Part shown: piece by piece, positions 51,743-61,098 of the stretch
Layout of the letters: each line of letters starts with the position of its first letter
Numbering within the stretch: the stretch's first letter is position 1
Source of the DNA: Niveispirillum sp943370215
Lineage (GTDB): Bacteria; Pseudomonadota; Alphaproteobacteria; Azospirillales; Azospirillaceae
Length of the DNA: 64,000 nt
Assembly: GCA_943370215.1 (NCBI GenBank)
Contig: CALRQC020000001.1
Span: forward strand, 186,001-250,000
Direction: 5' to 3'
Translations under genes and position numbers: made by a program
Notes under the pieces: model-generated
What the model was told of the DNA's origin: nothing
What the model saw: only the letters and a program-made list of their open reading frames with translations
The model's database searches: none

Positions 51743-54157
51743 ATGAACAGGAAGATGATGGCGCGCCAGGTACTTGGCCCCTTTGCCGCCCTGCTGCTGA
51801 GCGGCACCGTGCTGGCGGCCCCGGTGGAACAGGTGGCGCCCGGCGCCCCCGGTGCCGCCGCCACCTGGGCCTATTCCGGCAAGACCGGCATCGGCACATC
51901 CTACGAATCCTATCAGCATGGGCGCTATCAGGATGGCGGGGCCACCGGCCCGATCTCCCGCGTCTGGTTCTCCCTGGCCCATGGCATCGTTACGGAGACG
52001 ATGCGCGGCCAGATCCATGAGGCGCAGTTGCGCGAGCTGCAATTTGCCATCAAGGGCGACGGTTTCCTGCATCTGGAAGCGGGCGATATGGACAGCCATA
52101 TCGACTATCTGCACCAGGATGCGCAGGGCCGCCCGCTGTCGCTGGCCTATCGCATCATCAACCGCGACCGCCAGGGCCGGTATGAGGTGGAGAAACATAT
52201 CTTCACCGACCCCGACCGTGATGTGCTGTTCATCCGCACCATTTTCCGCGCCCTGACGGCCGATATCACCCCGGTGCTGCTGGCCGATCCGCAGATGGCG
52301 GGCACCGGTGGCGGTGACCGGGCGGACAGCAGCGGCGGCACCCTGAATGCCTGGGAAGGGGCCAATGCCCTGTCCATTCGTTCCGCTACCGGTTTTACCC
52401 GCACATCCGTGGGCTTTGTCGGGGCATCGGATGGGCTGACGGGCCTGCGTCGCGATGGCGTGCTGCCCGCCTATCAGACCAGCGGCACCCGCACCGGCAA
52501 TGTCGCCCTGGCGGGCGAACTGCCCAAGGTGGCCAAGGGGACGGAGCGGGTGCAGGATATCGTCATCGGTTTCGGGGCTGACAAGGCGGCCGCAGCGGCG
52601 GCGGCGGATGCCAGCCTGCGCCGTGGCTATAGCGCCGTGCTGGCCGCCTATAATGGCGAAGGCGATGCGGTGGGCTGGGAGGATTATCTGGCCAGCCTCG
52701 CCCCGCTGCCCGATCTGGCCGCCACGGCCACCGATGGCGGCAAGCTTGCCTATGTCAGCGCCATGGTGCTGAAGGCGCAGGAGGATAAGACCCATGCCGG
52801 GGCGCTGATCGCCTCCCTCTCCGCGCCCTGGGGCGACACGGTGTCGGCGGAGACATTCGCCACCGGTTACAAGGCCGTCTGGCCGCGCGATTTCTATCAA
52901 TGCGCCATGGCACTGCTGGCGTTGGGCGACAAGCAGACCCCGCTGGCCGCCTTCAATTATCTGAAAACCATTCAGGTTCGCCCGGATACCAAGGGCAACA
53001 AGGGGGCGACCGGCTGGTTCCTGCAAAAGACCCATGTGGACGGCACGCGCGAATGGGTGGCGGTGCAGTTGGACCAGACGGCCATGCCCATCATGCTGGG
53101 CTGGAAACTGGCGCAGGCCGGCGTGCTGGACAAGGCCACGCTGAACGCGATGTGGGCGGATATGCTGAAGCCGGCTGCCGATTTCCTGGTCACGGGTGGC
53201 AAGCCCGGCATCGACTGGAACAATAAGGAAACCGTCACCCCACCTGCCACCCAGCAGGAACGCTGGGAGGAACAGGGCGGCTATTCCCCCTCCACCACGG
53301 CGGCCGTGGTGGCCGGTCTGGTGGCGGCGGCGGAGATTGCCGAGGGGGCCGGCGATCCGCAATCCGCCGCCCGCTACCGCGAAAAGGCCGATGCCATCAA
53401 TGCCCGGATCGAGGCGACGATGTTCACCACCAGCGGCCCCTATAAAGAACGCGGCGGCAATGGCCGCTATTTCCTGCGCATCACCCAGAATGACAATCCC
53501 AATGACAAGGGGCCGCTGACCGCCCGCAACGGCAAGCCGGCGTTGACCGAGGATATCTATCTGGATGCGGGTTTCCTGGAACTGGTGCGCTATGGTGTGC
53601 GCCGGGCCGATGCGCCTTCCATCCTGGACAGCCTGCCGGAACTGGATGATACGGGCCTGCCGGATGAGGTGCGGGTGAAGTACCTGTTCAAATTCCCCGG
53701 CGATGACGGCACCTATCCCGGCTGGCGCCGCTATGGCAATGACGGCTATGGCGAGGATGTGCGCAACGGCGCCAATTACGGCACGGGGGAGCTGGAAGGC
53801 GGCATGGGGGCCGGCCAGCGCGGCCGCGTCTGGCCCATTTTCACCGGCGAACGCGGGCATTATGAACTGGCCGCCGCCAGCCTGAAGCCCGGTGGGGTGA
53901 CGCCGGCCGATATCGACGCCATCCGCCGCACCTATGCGCGCGGCATGGAGAAATTCGCCAATGAAGGGCTGATGATCCCGGAACAGGTCTGGGATGGGGT
54001 GGGCGTTGCCCCGCCCGGCTATAGCCTGGGCCAGGGCACCAATTCCGCCACGCCCTTGGCCTGGAGCCATGCGGAATATGTGAAACTGCTGCGGTCCCTG
54101 CATGACCGCCGGGTCTGGGACTGGTACGCGCCGGTGGCGGCGCGTTACGCAAAATAA
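51743..54157 (+). CDS. Exported GH15 glucoamylase/glucodextranase-type enzyme
   Basis: The 804-residue protein has a signal peptide (RQVLGPFAALLLSGTVLAAP). An N-terminal super-beta-sandwich domain (ISRVWFSLAHGIVTETM, IKGDGFLHLEAGDM) and a C-terminal alpha6/alpha6 barrel follow. The barrel has YKAVWPRDFYQCAMALLALG, RWEEQGGYSPST (R507, E509-E510, general-acid region) and PEQVWDG (general-base region). This is the bacterial glucoamylase layout, releasing beta-glucose from starch, dextrin or isomalto-type glucans. The start with GGGGAG was chosen over an earlier ATG. It acts outside the cytoplasm and would feed the FHS transporter and glk. Confidence 0.93.
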   Translation: MNRKMMARQVLGPFAALLLSGTVLAAPVEQVAPGAPGAAATWAYSGKTGIGTSYESYQHGRYQDGGATGPISRVWFSLAHGIVTETMRGQIHEAQLRELQFAIKGDGFLHLEAGDMDSHIDYLHQDAQGRPLSLAYRIINRDRQGRYEVEKHIFTDPDRDVLFIRTIFRALTADITPVLLADPQMAGTGGGDRADSSGGTLNAWEGANALSIRSATGFTRTSVGFVGASDGLTGLRRDGVLPAYQTSGTRTGNVALAGELPKVAKGTERVQDIVIGFGADKAAAAAAADASLRRGYSAVLAAYNGEGDAVGWEDYLASLAPLPDLAATATDGGKLAYVSAMVLKAQEDKTHAGALIASLSAPWGDTVSAETFATGYKAVWPRDFYQCAMALLALGDKQTPLAAFNYLKTIQVRPDTKGNKGATGWFLQKTHVDGTREWVAVQLDQTAMPIMLGWKLAQAGVLDKATLNAMWADMLKPAADFLVTGGKPGIDWNNKETVTPPATQQERWEEQGGYSPSTTAAVVAGLVAAAEIAEGAGDPQSAARYREKADAINARIEATMFTTSGPYKERGGNGRYFLRITQNDNPNDKGPLTARNGKPALTEDIYLDAGFLELVRYGVRRADAPSILDSLPELDDTGLPDEVRVKYLFKFPGDDGTYPGWRRYGNDGYGEDVRNGANYGTGELEGGMGAGQRGRVWPIFTGERGHYELAAASLKPGGVTPADIDAIRRTYARGMEKFANEGLMIPEQVWDGVGVAPPGYSLGQGTNSATPLAWSHAEYVKLLRSLHDRRVWDWYAPVAARYAK

Positions 54158-54160
54158 CCC

Positions 54161-54194
54161 AACGGGGCGGCGGGGAGTAACCCGCCGCCCCGTT
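54161..54194. terminator. Bidirectional terminator stem between GH15 and dehydrogenase genes
   Basis: AACGGGGCGGCGGG pairs perfectly with its complement at 54181-54194 across a six-base loop. Convergent stops lie within 5 bp on each side. Confidence 0.75.
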
Positions 54195-54198
54195 CCGT

Positions 54199-55125
54199 TT
54201 ACCAGTGGAAGGCGTCAACCGTGCGGCGATCGCCGCGCAGGAAGGCGTCGGCGACCAGATGCAGCGGCGCCATATCGGCATCAATGCCAGCATTGGGCAC
54301 CAGCTCGGCAAAGCGGCGGTACAGGCCGGGATATTCCTGTTCCTTCTGTTCCACCTGCGCCACGCCATCAATGGACATGGCCGCCCCGCCGCGCGACAGG
54401 GCCAGCACGCCGTCTTCGGCCTCCACCGTGATATCCCAGCTTTGCGGGCCGGTCTGCAGCCAGTGGAAATCGGCGGTCACCGGCAGGCCCGCTACGTCCT
54501 TGAAGGACAGGGCGGCCGTCACCGGGGATTGCCGGTTGGCCGGGAAATCCAGCGTCGCCTGTTGCAGGATCAGCGGGTTGGGCAAAATGGCGGTGATGAT
54601 CGACAGGGCGTTGATGCCGGGGTCGAACACGCCCAGCCCACCCGGTTCCCACACCCAATCCTGGCCGGGGTGCCAATGGCGCACATCTTCCCGCCAGGTG
54701 ATGTGCACGCGGCGCAACCGGCGCTGGGCAATCCATTCCTTGGCCGGAATGACCGCCGGGGCGTAACGGGAATGCCAGGTGGCCATCAGCGCCAGTTTGC
54801 GCTGACGGGCCAGATCGATCAGATCATGCACCTCCGTCACCGTGGCGCCGGGCGGCTTTTCCATCATCACATGCCGCCCGCTTTCCAGCACGAAACGGGC
54901 AATCTCATGCCGGCTCTGCGGGGGGGTGCAGATGGAAACGGCTTCAATCTCCGGATGGGCGGCCAGCATTTCCGCGACATCATGATAGCTGGGCAACCCA
55001 TCGACCGTGGCGTGGCGGCTGGCCACGGCCACCAGATCGAAATCCGGGTTGGCATGGATGGCGGGGAAATGCTGGTCGCGGGCGATCTTGCCAACACCGA
55101 CCAGCCCGAGCTTGATAGCAGCCAT
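54199..55125 (-). CDS. L-arabinose/D-galactose 1-dehydrogenase (Gfo/Idh/MocA family)
   Basis: The 308-residue protein has the N-terminal nucleotide fold LGLVGVGKIARDQHFPAI and EKPPGATVTEV. The highly specific stretch ATWHSRYAPAV and the block EDVRHWHPGQDWVWEPGG...DPGINALSI follow. These closely match the Azospirillum brasilense L-arabinose 1-dehydrogenase as I remember it, including length. That enzyme oxidises L-arabinose and D-galactose to lactones with NAD(P). The start MAAIKLG was chosen by alignment. It is divergent from aldose 1-epimerase, which supplies the right anomer. Confidence 0.9.
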   Translation of the reverse strand: MAAIKLGLVGVGKIARDQHFPAIHANPDFDLVAVASRHATVDGLPSYHDVAEMLAAHPEIEAVSICTPPQSRHEIARFVLESGRHVMMEKPPGATVTEVHDLIDLARQRKLALMATWHSRYAPAVIPAKEWIAQRRLRRVHITWREDVRHWHPGQDWVWEPGGLGVFDPGINALSIITAILPNPLILQQATLDFPANRQSPVTAALSFKDVAGLPVTADFHWLQTGPQSWDITVEAEDGVLALSRGGAAMSIDGVAQVEQKEQEYPGLYRRFAELVPNAGIDADMAPLHLVADAFLRGDRRTVDAFHW

Positions 55126-55203
55126 GGGCGGTTTCCAATCCTTCCTGTTCGGCCTGTCATCGCCCCCGCTGCACGGCCGGGGCAAGGCGACCGTTTCATT
55201 GGC

Positions 55204-55217
55204 ATCATTTATATGAT
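55204..55217. promoter_or_regulatory. Palindrome ATCAT-TTAT-ATGAT in the dehydrogenase/galM divergent promoter
   Basis: A 14-bp perfect inverted repeat in the 140-bp gap between divergent sugar genes, about 79 bp from one start and 49 bp from the other. It is a candidate for one shared regulator. Confidence 0.4.
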
Positions 55218-55265
55218 TAGTTCGGCAACACCAACCATAAACAATGGCCCCCCCAGCAGACGGGA

Positions 55266-56348
55266 ATGATCGGGATGGAAACAAGAACGGCGGAATGCAG
55301 GCCCTTTGGCCAGTTGGCTCGGGGGGACAGCGTTGATTGCATTACCCTGCGTAATGGGGCGCTGTCGGCCACCATCCTGACCCTGGGGGCCACCCTGCAG
55401 GGGCTGGTGGTGCCGGACCGGGCGGGAGAGCCGGCCGATATTGTTCTGGGGCATGACGATCCGCAGGCCTATCTGGATCATGCCTGCTATCTGGGCAGCG
55501 TCGTCGGCCGCTATGCCAACCGCATTGCCGGCGGCCGTTTCAGCCTGGATGGGCAGGTGCACAAAGTGGATGTGAATAACGGTCCCAACAGCCTGCATGG
55601 CGGGACCGGTGGCTTCCATCAACGAATCTGGCAGGTGGCGGGGCTGACGGCCGATCCGGTACCGCAGGTCACCCTTTGCCTGGACAGCCCGGATGGCGAC
55701 CAGGGTTTCCCCGGTCAGTTGCGCGCCAGCGCCACCTATCGCCTGCATGAAGACCGGCTGGAACTGGTACTGGGGGCGGTCAGCAACGCCCCCACCATCG
55801 TCAACCTGACCGGCCATGCCTATTTCAACCTGGCCGGCCAGGCGGCGGGGCGGGACATCGGCGACCATCATCTGGAAATCGCTGCTGACAGCTTTCTGCC
55901 GGTGGATGCCACCGCCATCCCCAACGGTCCGCCTCAACCAGTGGCCGGCGGCTGGTTTGATTTCACCCGGTCCCGGCGGGTAGGCGCGGGGCTGGAAGGC
56001 GGCGATGATCCGCAACTGGCGCTGGGTCACGGCTATGACCATGATTTTGTGCTGCGCGCCGGCCGCCAGCCGGAACCCGCCTTCGCCGCCCGCCTGTCGG
56101 AGCCGGAAAGCGGCCGGGTGGTGGAGGTCTGGACGACCGAACCCGGCTTGCAATTCTATACCGGCAATTTCCTGCCCGATGGCTTGCCCGGCAAGGGGCG
56201 CGCCACCTATGGACGGCGCGGCGGCCTGTGCCTGGAACCGCAGGCCCATCCGGATACGCCCAACCGGCCGGAATTCCCCCCCTGCCGGCTGGCGCCGGGC
56301 CAAATTTATCGCCACCGGATTCTGTATCGTTTTGCCGCCACTTCCTGA
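55266..56348 (+). CDS. galM: Aldose 1-epimerase (mutarotase)
   Basis: The 360-residue protein has GalM motifs: GATLQGLVVPDR, GRYANRIAGGRFSLDG, NSLHGGTGGFHQRIW, catalytic His in NLTGHAYFNLAG and catalytic Glu in LCLEPQAHPDTPN. It interconverts alpha and beta anomers of galactose, glucose or arabinose. Two ATGs nine bases apart are possible; the first is given. It is divergent from the arabinose/galactose dehydrogenase, which supports a joint role in the oxidative pathway. Confidence 0.93.
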   Translation: MIGMETRTAECRPFGQLARGDSVDCITLRNGALSATILTLGATLQGLVVPDRAGEPADIVLGHDDPQAYLDHACYLGSVVGRYANRIAGGRFSLDGQVHKVDVNNGPNSLHGGTGGFHQRIWQVAGLTADPVPQVTLCLDSPDGDQGFPGQLRASATYRLHEDRLELVLGAVSNAPTIVNLTGHAYFNLAGQAAGRDIGDHHLEIAADSFLPVDATAIPNGPPQPVAGGWFDFTRSRRVGAGLEGGDDPQLALGHGYDHDFVLRAGRQPEPAFAARLSEPESGRVVEVWTTEPGLQFYTGNFLPDGLPGKGRATYGRRGGLCLEPQAHPDTPNRPEFPPCRLAPGQIYRHRILYRFAATS

Positions 56349-56371
56349 CACCGGCAAAGGCGGCAGGGGCG

Positions 56372-56476
56372 CTATACCCCTGCCGCTGTCAGAAAGCCCA
56401 GCAAGGCCAGGACCAACAGGACCGCAACGGCGACCAGCGTGGCCTTCGGTGTCGCCGGATCAGGTCGTATATGCAT
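56372..56476 (-). CDS. Possible 34-residue single-pass membrane peptide
   Basis: The short frame MHIRPDPATPKATLVA... is one basic/proline-rich N-terminus plus one hydrophobic helix of about 18 residues. GAGG lies about 11 bases upstream of the ATG. The frame could be extended upstream to 90 codons, but the extension does not look like protein. It may be a real small membrane protein or chance. The remaining gap to the antiporter gene (56477-56679) is AT-richer, contains ATACATGTAT at 56512-56521, and has no other feature I can support. Confidence 0.35.
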   Translation of the reverse strand: MHIRPDPATPKATLVAVAVLLVLALLGFLTAAGV

Positions 56477-56679
56477 AAGCGCTGCGGCCTCATGACGGGT
56501 GTGTCTATTCGATACATGTATGATAATCGCTCGCAAAATTGTCTGTCCAGCGGCAACAATGCCACGGGCCTGCCACATTTTGTCCCGGTTGCCAGCGTTC
56601 TTTGCCTTAAATCCACCTTTGCCCGTTATCATTCTATCGACCATGCAGCGGGATAGCGGCGCAGAGGGGAAACGGATAC

Positions 56680-59235
56680 ATGTCGGATTTACCGTCCATC
56701 CTGATCATCGTCGCTTTTTTGCTGGCGGTGATCAGCCTGGTACAGCCTGTGGCCCGCGTGCTGCGTGTTTCCCAGACGGTGATTCTGGCCGTGGTCGGCA
56801 TTGCCATCGCCGCCATTTCTTCTTTCCTGCTGCATAGCAGTTTCACCGACCTGTTCAACAAGCCGGCGGAACTGATCCTTGATTTCCCCATCACCTCCCA
56901 GGTTTTCATTTTCCTGTTCCTGCCCATCCTGCTGTTCCAGGCCTCGCTGACGCTGGATGTGCGGCGGCTGGCCGATGATGCGGCCCCCATTCTGGTGATG
57001 GCGGTGGTGGCCGTGGTGGTCACCACCGCCGTGGTCGGGCTGGCGCTGGAACCGTTTGCCGGGGTGCCGCTGGCGGCCTGCCTGATGCTGGGTGCCATTG
57101 TCGCCACCACCGACCCGGCCGCCGTGGTCGCCATCTTCCGCGATCTGGGCGCCCCGCCGCGCCTGACGCGGCTGGTGGAGGGTGAAAGCCTGCTGAACGA
57201 TGCCACCGCCATTGCCATTTTCGCCGTGCTGCTGGGCTATATCACTGCGGAGCAGCCGCCGGCGGTGGGGGCCGTGCTGCTGGGCTTTGTGCGGACCTTT
57301 GCCGGCGGGGTGCTGCTGGGGGCGCTGATTGCCCGGGCCTTCGTGGCGCTGCTGCCGCTGGTGCGTGACCTGCGCGCGGCGGAGGTCACGCTGACCCTGG
57401 CCTTGCCCTATCTGATCTTCATCATCTGCGAACGCTATCTGCATGTCTCCGGCGTGGTGGCGGTGGTGGCGGGTGGGCTGGTGCTGGGGGCCATGGGCCG
57501 GTCGCGCATCTCCCCGGAAAACTGGCGCTTCCTGGATGAGGTGTGGGAACAGCTGGGTTTCTGGGCCAGTTCGCTGATCTTCATCCTGGCGGCCATGCTG
57601 GTGCCCAAACTGGTACGTGGCATTGATCTGGCCGATATCGGGCTGGTGCTGGTGGTGGTGGCGGCCTGTCTGGTGGCGCGCGCGGCCGTGCTGTTCGGCC
57701 TGCTGCCGTTTCTGTCGCTGCTGCGGCTGGGGCAGCGTGTCTCCACCCCCTATAAAACGGTGATCCTGTGGGGCGGCCTGCGCGGTGCCGTTACCCTGGC
57801 CCTGGCGCTCTCCATCACGGAAAACCGCGCTGTTTCCCACGATATTCAGCGCTTCATCGCCATTGTCGCCACCGGCTATGTGCTGTTCACCCTGCTGGTG
57901 AACGGCACCACCCTGCGCCCGGTGATCAAGCTGCTGCGGCTGGACCAGTTGAGCCCCGTCGATCTGGCCCTGCGCAACCGGGTTCTGGCCATTTCCCTGG
58001 TCTCCGTGCGGGATGAGGTGGCGAGCCGCGCCCAGGCCTATCACCTGTCCGATGAAACGCTGGCCGCCACCGTGCGTCCCTATGAGGATCGCATTGCCCT
58101 GGTGGCAGAGGCCCAGGCCGCCAGTGAAGGGATTTCCGAACGCGACCGGCTGTCCATCGGGCTGGTGGCGCTGGCGGGGCGGGAGCGTGACGTGCTGCTG
58201 GAGCATTTCCACCGCAAGACCGCCTCCCCCAAAGTGCTGGAGGCGATGCTGCAGCAGGCCGACCGCATTGTGGAGGCGGCGCGCCAGGGCCGGTCGGACT
58301 ATAAGAAGGCGGCGCGCGGCTGGCTGGAATTCGACCGGCCCCTGCGCGCCGCCGTGGCGCTGCACCGGCTGACACGGCTGGAATCCATGCTGGCGCAGCG
58401 GCTGGCTGACCGGTTTGAAACCCTGCTGGTCAGCCGGATCGTGCTGGAGGATCTGCGCCGCTTCGCCACGGCCAAGCTGTTGCCGGTGCTGGGGCCGCGC
58501 ATGACCGCCATCCTGCGGGAAATGCTGGATAACCGGATCGAGCCGACATCCAAGGCGCTGGATGCCCAGCATCTGCAATATCCCGGCTATGCCGCCGCGC
58601 TGGAACGCCGTTTCCTGCGCCAATACGCCCTGCGGCTGGAGGAGCGGGAATACCGCACCCTGCTGGAAGATGGGCTGATCGGTTCGGAACTGTTCCATAA
58701 CCTGCGGGTGGAATTGCAGGAGGAACAGGATACGGTGCTGCGCCGCCCCCGGCTGGATTTGCGGCTGGAACCGCAGACCCTGCTGGCCCAGTTCCCCATG
58801 TTCGCCACCTTGAGCGAAGAGGAGTTGGGCAAGCTGGCCGGGCTGCTGCGTCCCCGTTTCGCGCAGCCGGGGGAAAAGCTGATCAGCCAGGGGGCCAAGG
58901 CCGACAGCATGTTCTTCATCGCCTCCGGTGCGGTGGAGATTTTGCTGGAGAAGCGGCGTATCCGCCTGGGCCGCAGCGATTTCTTCGGTGAAATGGGCCT
59001 GATCGCCCGCAAACCCCGCAGCGCCGACGTGGTGGCGCTGACCCATTGCCATCTGCTGGAACTGGGCGGCAGCGCCTTCCATAAGACGCTGGAAAATAAC
59101 GCGGCCATGCAGGCGAAGATCGCCGCCATTGCCGAGGCGCGGGAACAGATGAATGCCAATCCGGAACCAGAACCGGAGCCCACCAGCAACGTCATCGCCC
59201 TGCCGCCACCCCCGCCCCGGCGGGTGGCGGATTAG
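56680..59235 (+). CDS. CPA1-type Na+/H+ antiporter with C-terminal cyclic-nucleotide-binding domain
   Basis: The 851-residue protein has about twelve membrane helices with the CPA1 core: FLFLPILLFQASLTLD, ATTDPAAVVAIFRDLG, EGESLLNDATAIAIF (ion-binding ND) and ILWGGLRGAVTLALAL. A long helical cytoplasmic linker follows (about 420-690). Then comes a cNMP-binding/CAP-ED domain (PMFATLSEEELGKLAGLLRPRFAQPGEKLI, ADSMFFIASGAVEILL, SDFFGEMGLIARKPRSADVVA) and a Pro/Glu-rich tail. It exchanges Na+ or K+ for H+; the sensor domain suggests control by cAMP, cGMP or a related nucleotide. Confidence 0.92.
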   Translation: MSDLPSILIIVAFLLAVISLVQPVARVLRVSQTVILAVVGIAIAAISSFLLHSSFTDLFNKPAELILDFPITSQVFIFLFLPILLFQASLTLDVRRLADDAAPILVMAVVAVVVTTAVVGLALEPFAGVPLAACLMLGAIVATTDPAAVVAIFRDLGAPPRLTRLVEGESLLNDATAIAIFAVLLGYITAEQPPAVGAVLLGFVRTFAGGVLLGALIARAFVALLPLVRDLRAAEVTLTLALPYLIFIICERYLHVSGVVAVVAGGLVLGAMGRSRISPENWRFLDEVWEQLGFWASSLIFILAAMLVPKLVRGIDLADIGLVLVVVAACLVARAAVLFGLLPFLSLLRLGQRVSTPYKTVILWGGLRGAVTLALALSITENRAVSHDIQRFIAIVATGYVLFTLLVNGTTLRPVIKLLRLDQLSPVDLALRNRVLAISLVSVRDEVASRAQAYHLSDETLAATVRPYEDRIALVAEAQAASEGISERDRLSIGLVALAGRERDVLLEHFHRKTASPKVLEAMLQQADRIVEAARQGRSDYKKAARGWLEFDRPLRAAVALHRLTRLESMLAQRLADRFETLLVSRIVLEDLRRFATAKLLPVLGPRMTAILREMLDNRIEPTSKALDAQHLQYPGYAAALERRFLRQYALRLEEREYRTLLEDGLIGSELFHNLRVELQEEQDTVLRRPRLDLRLEPQTLLAQFPMFATLSEEELGKLAGLLRPRFAQPGEKLISQGAKADSMFFIASGAVEILLEKRRIRLGRSDFFGEMGLIARKPRSADVVALTHCHLLELGGSAFHKTLENNAAMQAKIAAIAEAREQMNANPEPEPEPTSNVIALPPPPPRRVAD

Positions 59236-59283
59236 GGGGGGGTAAGAAGCCGCCCATAAATTTTTGCGACTTTACAATTTCTT

Positions 59284-59317
59284 AACCGTCATTCCCGCCT
59301 TCGCGGGAATGACGGTT
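59284..59317. repeat. 34-bp palindromic repeat (single-arm form)
   Basis: A perfect palindrome beginning AACCGTCATTCCCGCC and centred on CTTCG. Its ends match the outer ends of the larger elements. It lies between convergent antiporter and lactonase genes and could double as a terminator. Confidence 0.75.
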
Positions 59318-59378
59318 TAATATTTCCGGATGATAGAAGGAGGTTGTCAGCTTCTCCTTGAAGATGCAGCCCCCCGCC

Positions 59379-60266
59379 TCACACCCCGACCGCAATCTCC
59401 GCGCCCCGCAAGCCCGGTACGCTGGCGCTGAACTGGAACAGGTCGCCCGCCTGCGGCTGCTGGGCGCGCTCGGCATCCGACAGGCCCTTGGCGGCGGTGG
59501 TGGCGAACAGGGTTGTGCCATCCGCCCCGCCAAAGGCCAGCTTGGTGATATTGGCCACGGGGAAGCGCACCGTTTCCAGCAATTCCCCTTTGGGGGAATA
59601 GCGCCGGGCGCCCCAGCCGGCAAACAGGCCGATCCACAGGCAGCCCTCGGCATCCACCACCGGCCCGTCCGGGTAGCCTTCGGCCACATCCATGGCGATC
59701 AGCAGGTCGCTGGAGCGGACGGACCCGTCCGCCGCCAGCGCGCAGGCATGGACCCGGCCGCCCAGCGTGTCGATATGGTAAAGCACCGACCCGTCCGGGC
59801 TGTGCGCCGGGCCATTGGTGATGCAAACCTTGGGCGTGCTGGCCACACAGGTGCCGTCAGCCGCCAGCCGATAGATGCTGCCACTATCGGCAATCTCCGC
59901 ATCATCCATGCTGCCGAACCACAGCCGGCCCTGGCTATCCACCGTACCATCATTCAGCCGGTTACCCGGCAAATGCGGTTCCGGGGCCACCAGCGGGGTG
60001 AAGGCCCCCGTCGCGGGCTCGAACCGGTGCAGCCCCTGCTGCAACCCGGCGATGAAGCCGCCCCCGGCCACCGGCAGCACAAAGCCGCACTGGCCCGGCG
60101 CGTCCCAGCTTTGCCGCGACCCGCTGGCCGGGTCATAGCGGTGGACATGCTGCTTCTTGATATCCACGAACCACAGCGCGGCCTCGCGGGCCACCCAGAC
60201 CGGGCCTTCGCCCAGGGTGGCACCCAGCGACCAGACGCTGACCGGCTGGCTGGTTACGACGCTCAT
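59379..60266 (-). CDS. xylC: SMP-30/gluconolactonase-type sugar lactonase (XylC-like)
   Basis: The 295-residue six-bladed propeller shows LGEGPVWVAREAALWFVDIK, GNRLNDGTVDSQGRLWFGSMD, ITNGPAHSPDGSVLYHIDT and EGYPDGPVVDAEGCLWIGL, the metal-site motifs of SMP-30 lactonases. It opens sugar 1,4-lactones. It overlaps the xylB stop by four bases, so xylonolactone is the probable substrate, as in the Caulobacter pathway. ATG at 60266 was preferred to a GTG two codons earlier. Confidence 0.9.
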   Translation of the reverse strand: MSVVTSQPVSVWSLGATLGEGPVWVAREAALWFVDIKKQHVHRYDPASGSRQSWDAPGQCGFVLPVAGGGFIAGLQQGLHRFEPATGAFTPLVAPEPHLPGNRLNDGTVDSQGRLWFGSMDDAEIADSGSIYRLAADGTCVASTPKVCITNGPAHSPDGSVLYHIDTLGGRVHACALAADGSVRSSDLLIAMDVAEGYPDGPVVDAEGCLWIGLFAGWGARRYSPKGELLETVRFPVANITKLAFGGADGTTLFATTAAKGLSDAERAQQPQAGDLFQFSASVPGLRGAEIAVGV

Positions 60267-61045
60267 CGCCACCCCGCATCGATGAAATATTCATGGGCCG
60301 TGATCAGCCGCGCATCATCGGATGCCAGGAACAGGATCAGGGCCGCCACATCGCGCGGCACCAGCCGCCCTTTCAGGCACTGGGCGGCGACGATTTCCGC
60401 CTCACCCTCCGGCGTGTACCATTTTTCCTGCCGCGGGGTGCGCACATTGCCGGGCACCACGCAGGTGACGCGGATATTGTCCGGCCCCAATTCGCGGGCC
60501 AGCGAACGGGTCATGCCCTCAATCGCTGCCTTGGCCGTCTGGTACAGCGACAGTTCCGGCAAGGCCAGATGCCAGGAGATGGAGCCCAGATTGATGATGG
60601 CCCCACCGCCCGCCGCCCGCATCCCCGGCACCACGGCCTGGGCGCAGAACAGCTTATGCTTCAGGTTCACCGCCATGCGGTCATCCCAATAGGCCTCGGT
60701 GATCTGGTCCAGCCCATGCCGGTCATCATTGGCGGCGTTGTTCACCAGCACATGGAACGGCCCGCCTTCGGCCACCAGCCCGGCAATGGCGGCCTGGGCG
60801 GCGGCGATATTCTTCAGGTCCATGCGCAGAAAGCGCGGGGCCGGGTTGGCACCGGACAGGCTGGCCACCAGCGCCAGGGAATCCTCTTCGGCAATGTCGA
60901 AGAACACCACGTCGGCCCCCTGGGCGACGAAGGCTTCGACAATACCTGCCCCAATGCCGGACCCGCCACCGGTGACCAGCACGCGCTTGCCCCGCAGGCT
61001 GGGATAGATGGCGGTGAGCGCACCGGCCGTTTCAGTCGCCGACAT
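60263..61045 (-). CDS. xylB: D-xylose 1-dehydrogenase (SDR family)
   Basis: The 260-residue short-chain dehydrogenase has TGGGSGIGAGIVEAF, NNAANDDRH and catalytic SISWHLALPELSLYQTAKA. The C-terminal QEKWYTPEGEAEIVAAQCLKGRLVP and HEYFIDAGWR blocks closely match Caulobacter XylB as I recall it. It oxidises D-xylose to xylonolactone with NAD+. It lies 53 bp after xylX and is coupled to the lactonase. Confidence 0.93.
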   Translation of the reverse strand: MSATETAGALTAIYPSLRGKRVLVTGGGSGIGAGIVEAFVAQGADVVFFDIAEEDSLALVASLSGANPAPRFLRMDLKNIAAAQAAIAGLVAEGGPFHVLVNNAANDDRHGLDQITEAYWDDRMAVNLKHKLFCAQAVVPGMRAAGGGAIINLGSISWHLALPELSLYQTAKAAIEGMTRSLARELGPDNIRVTCVVPGNVRTPRQEKWYTPEGEAEIVAAQCLKGRLVPRDVAALILFLASDDARLITAHEYFIDAGWR

Positions 61046-61098
61046 GGATTTCTTCCAATCACGTCAAAGAACAAAGAAAAGGGAAGGGGCTGCGCGCA

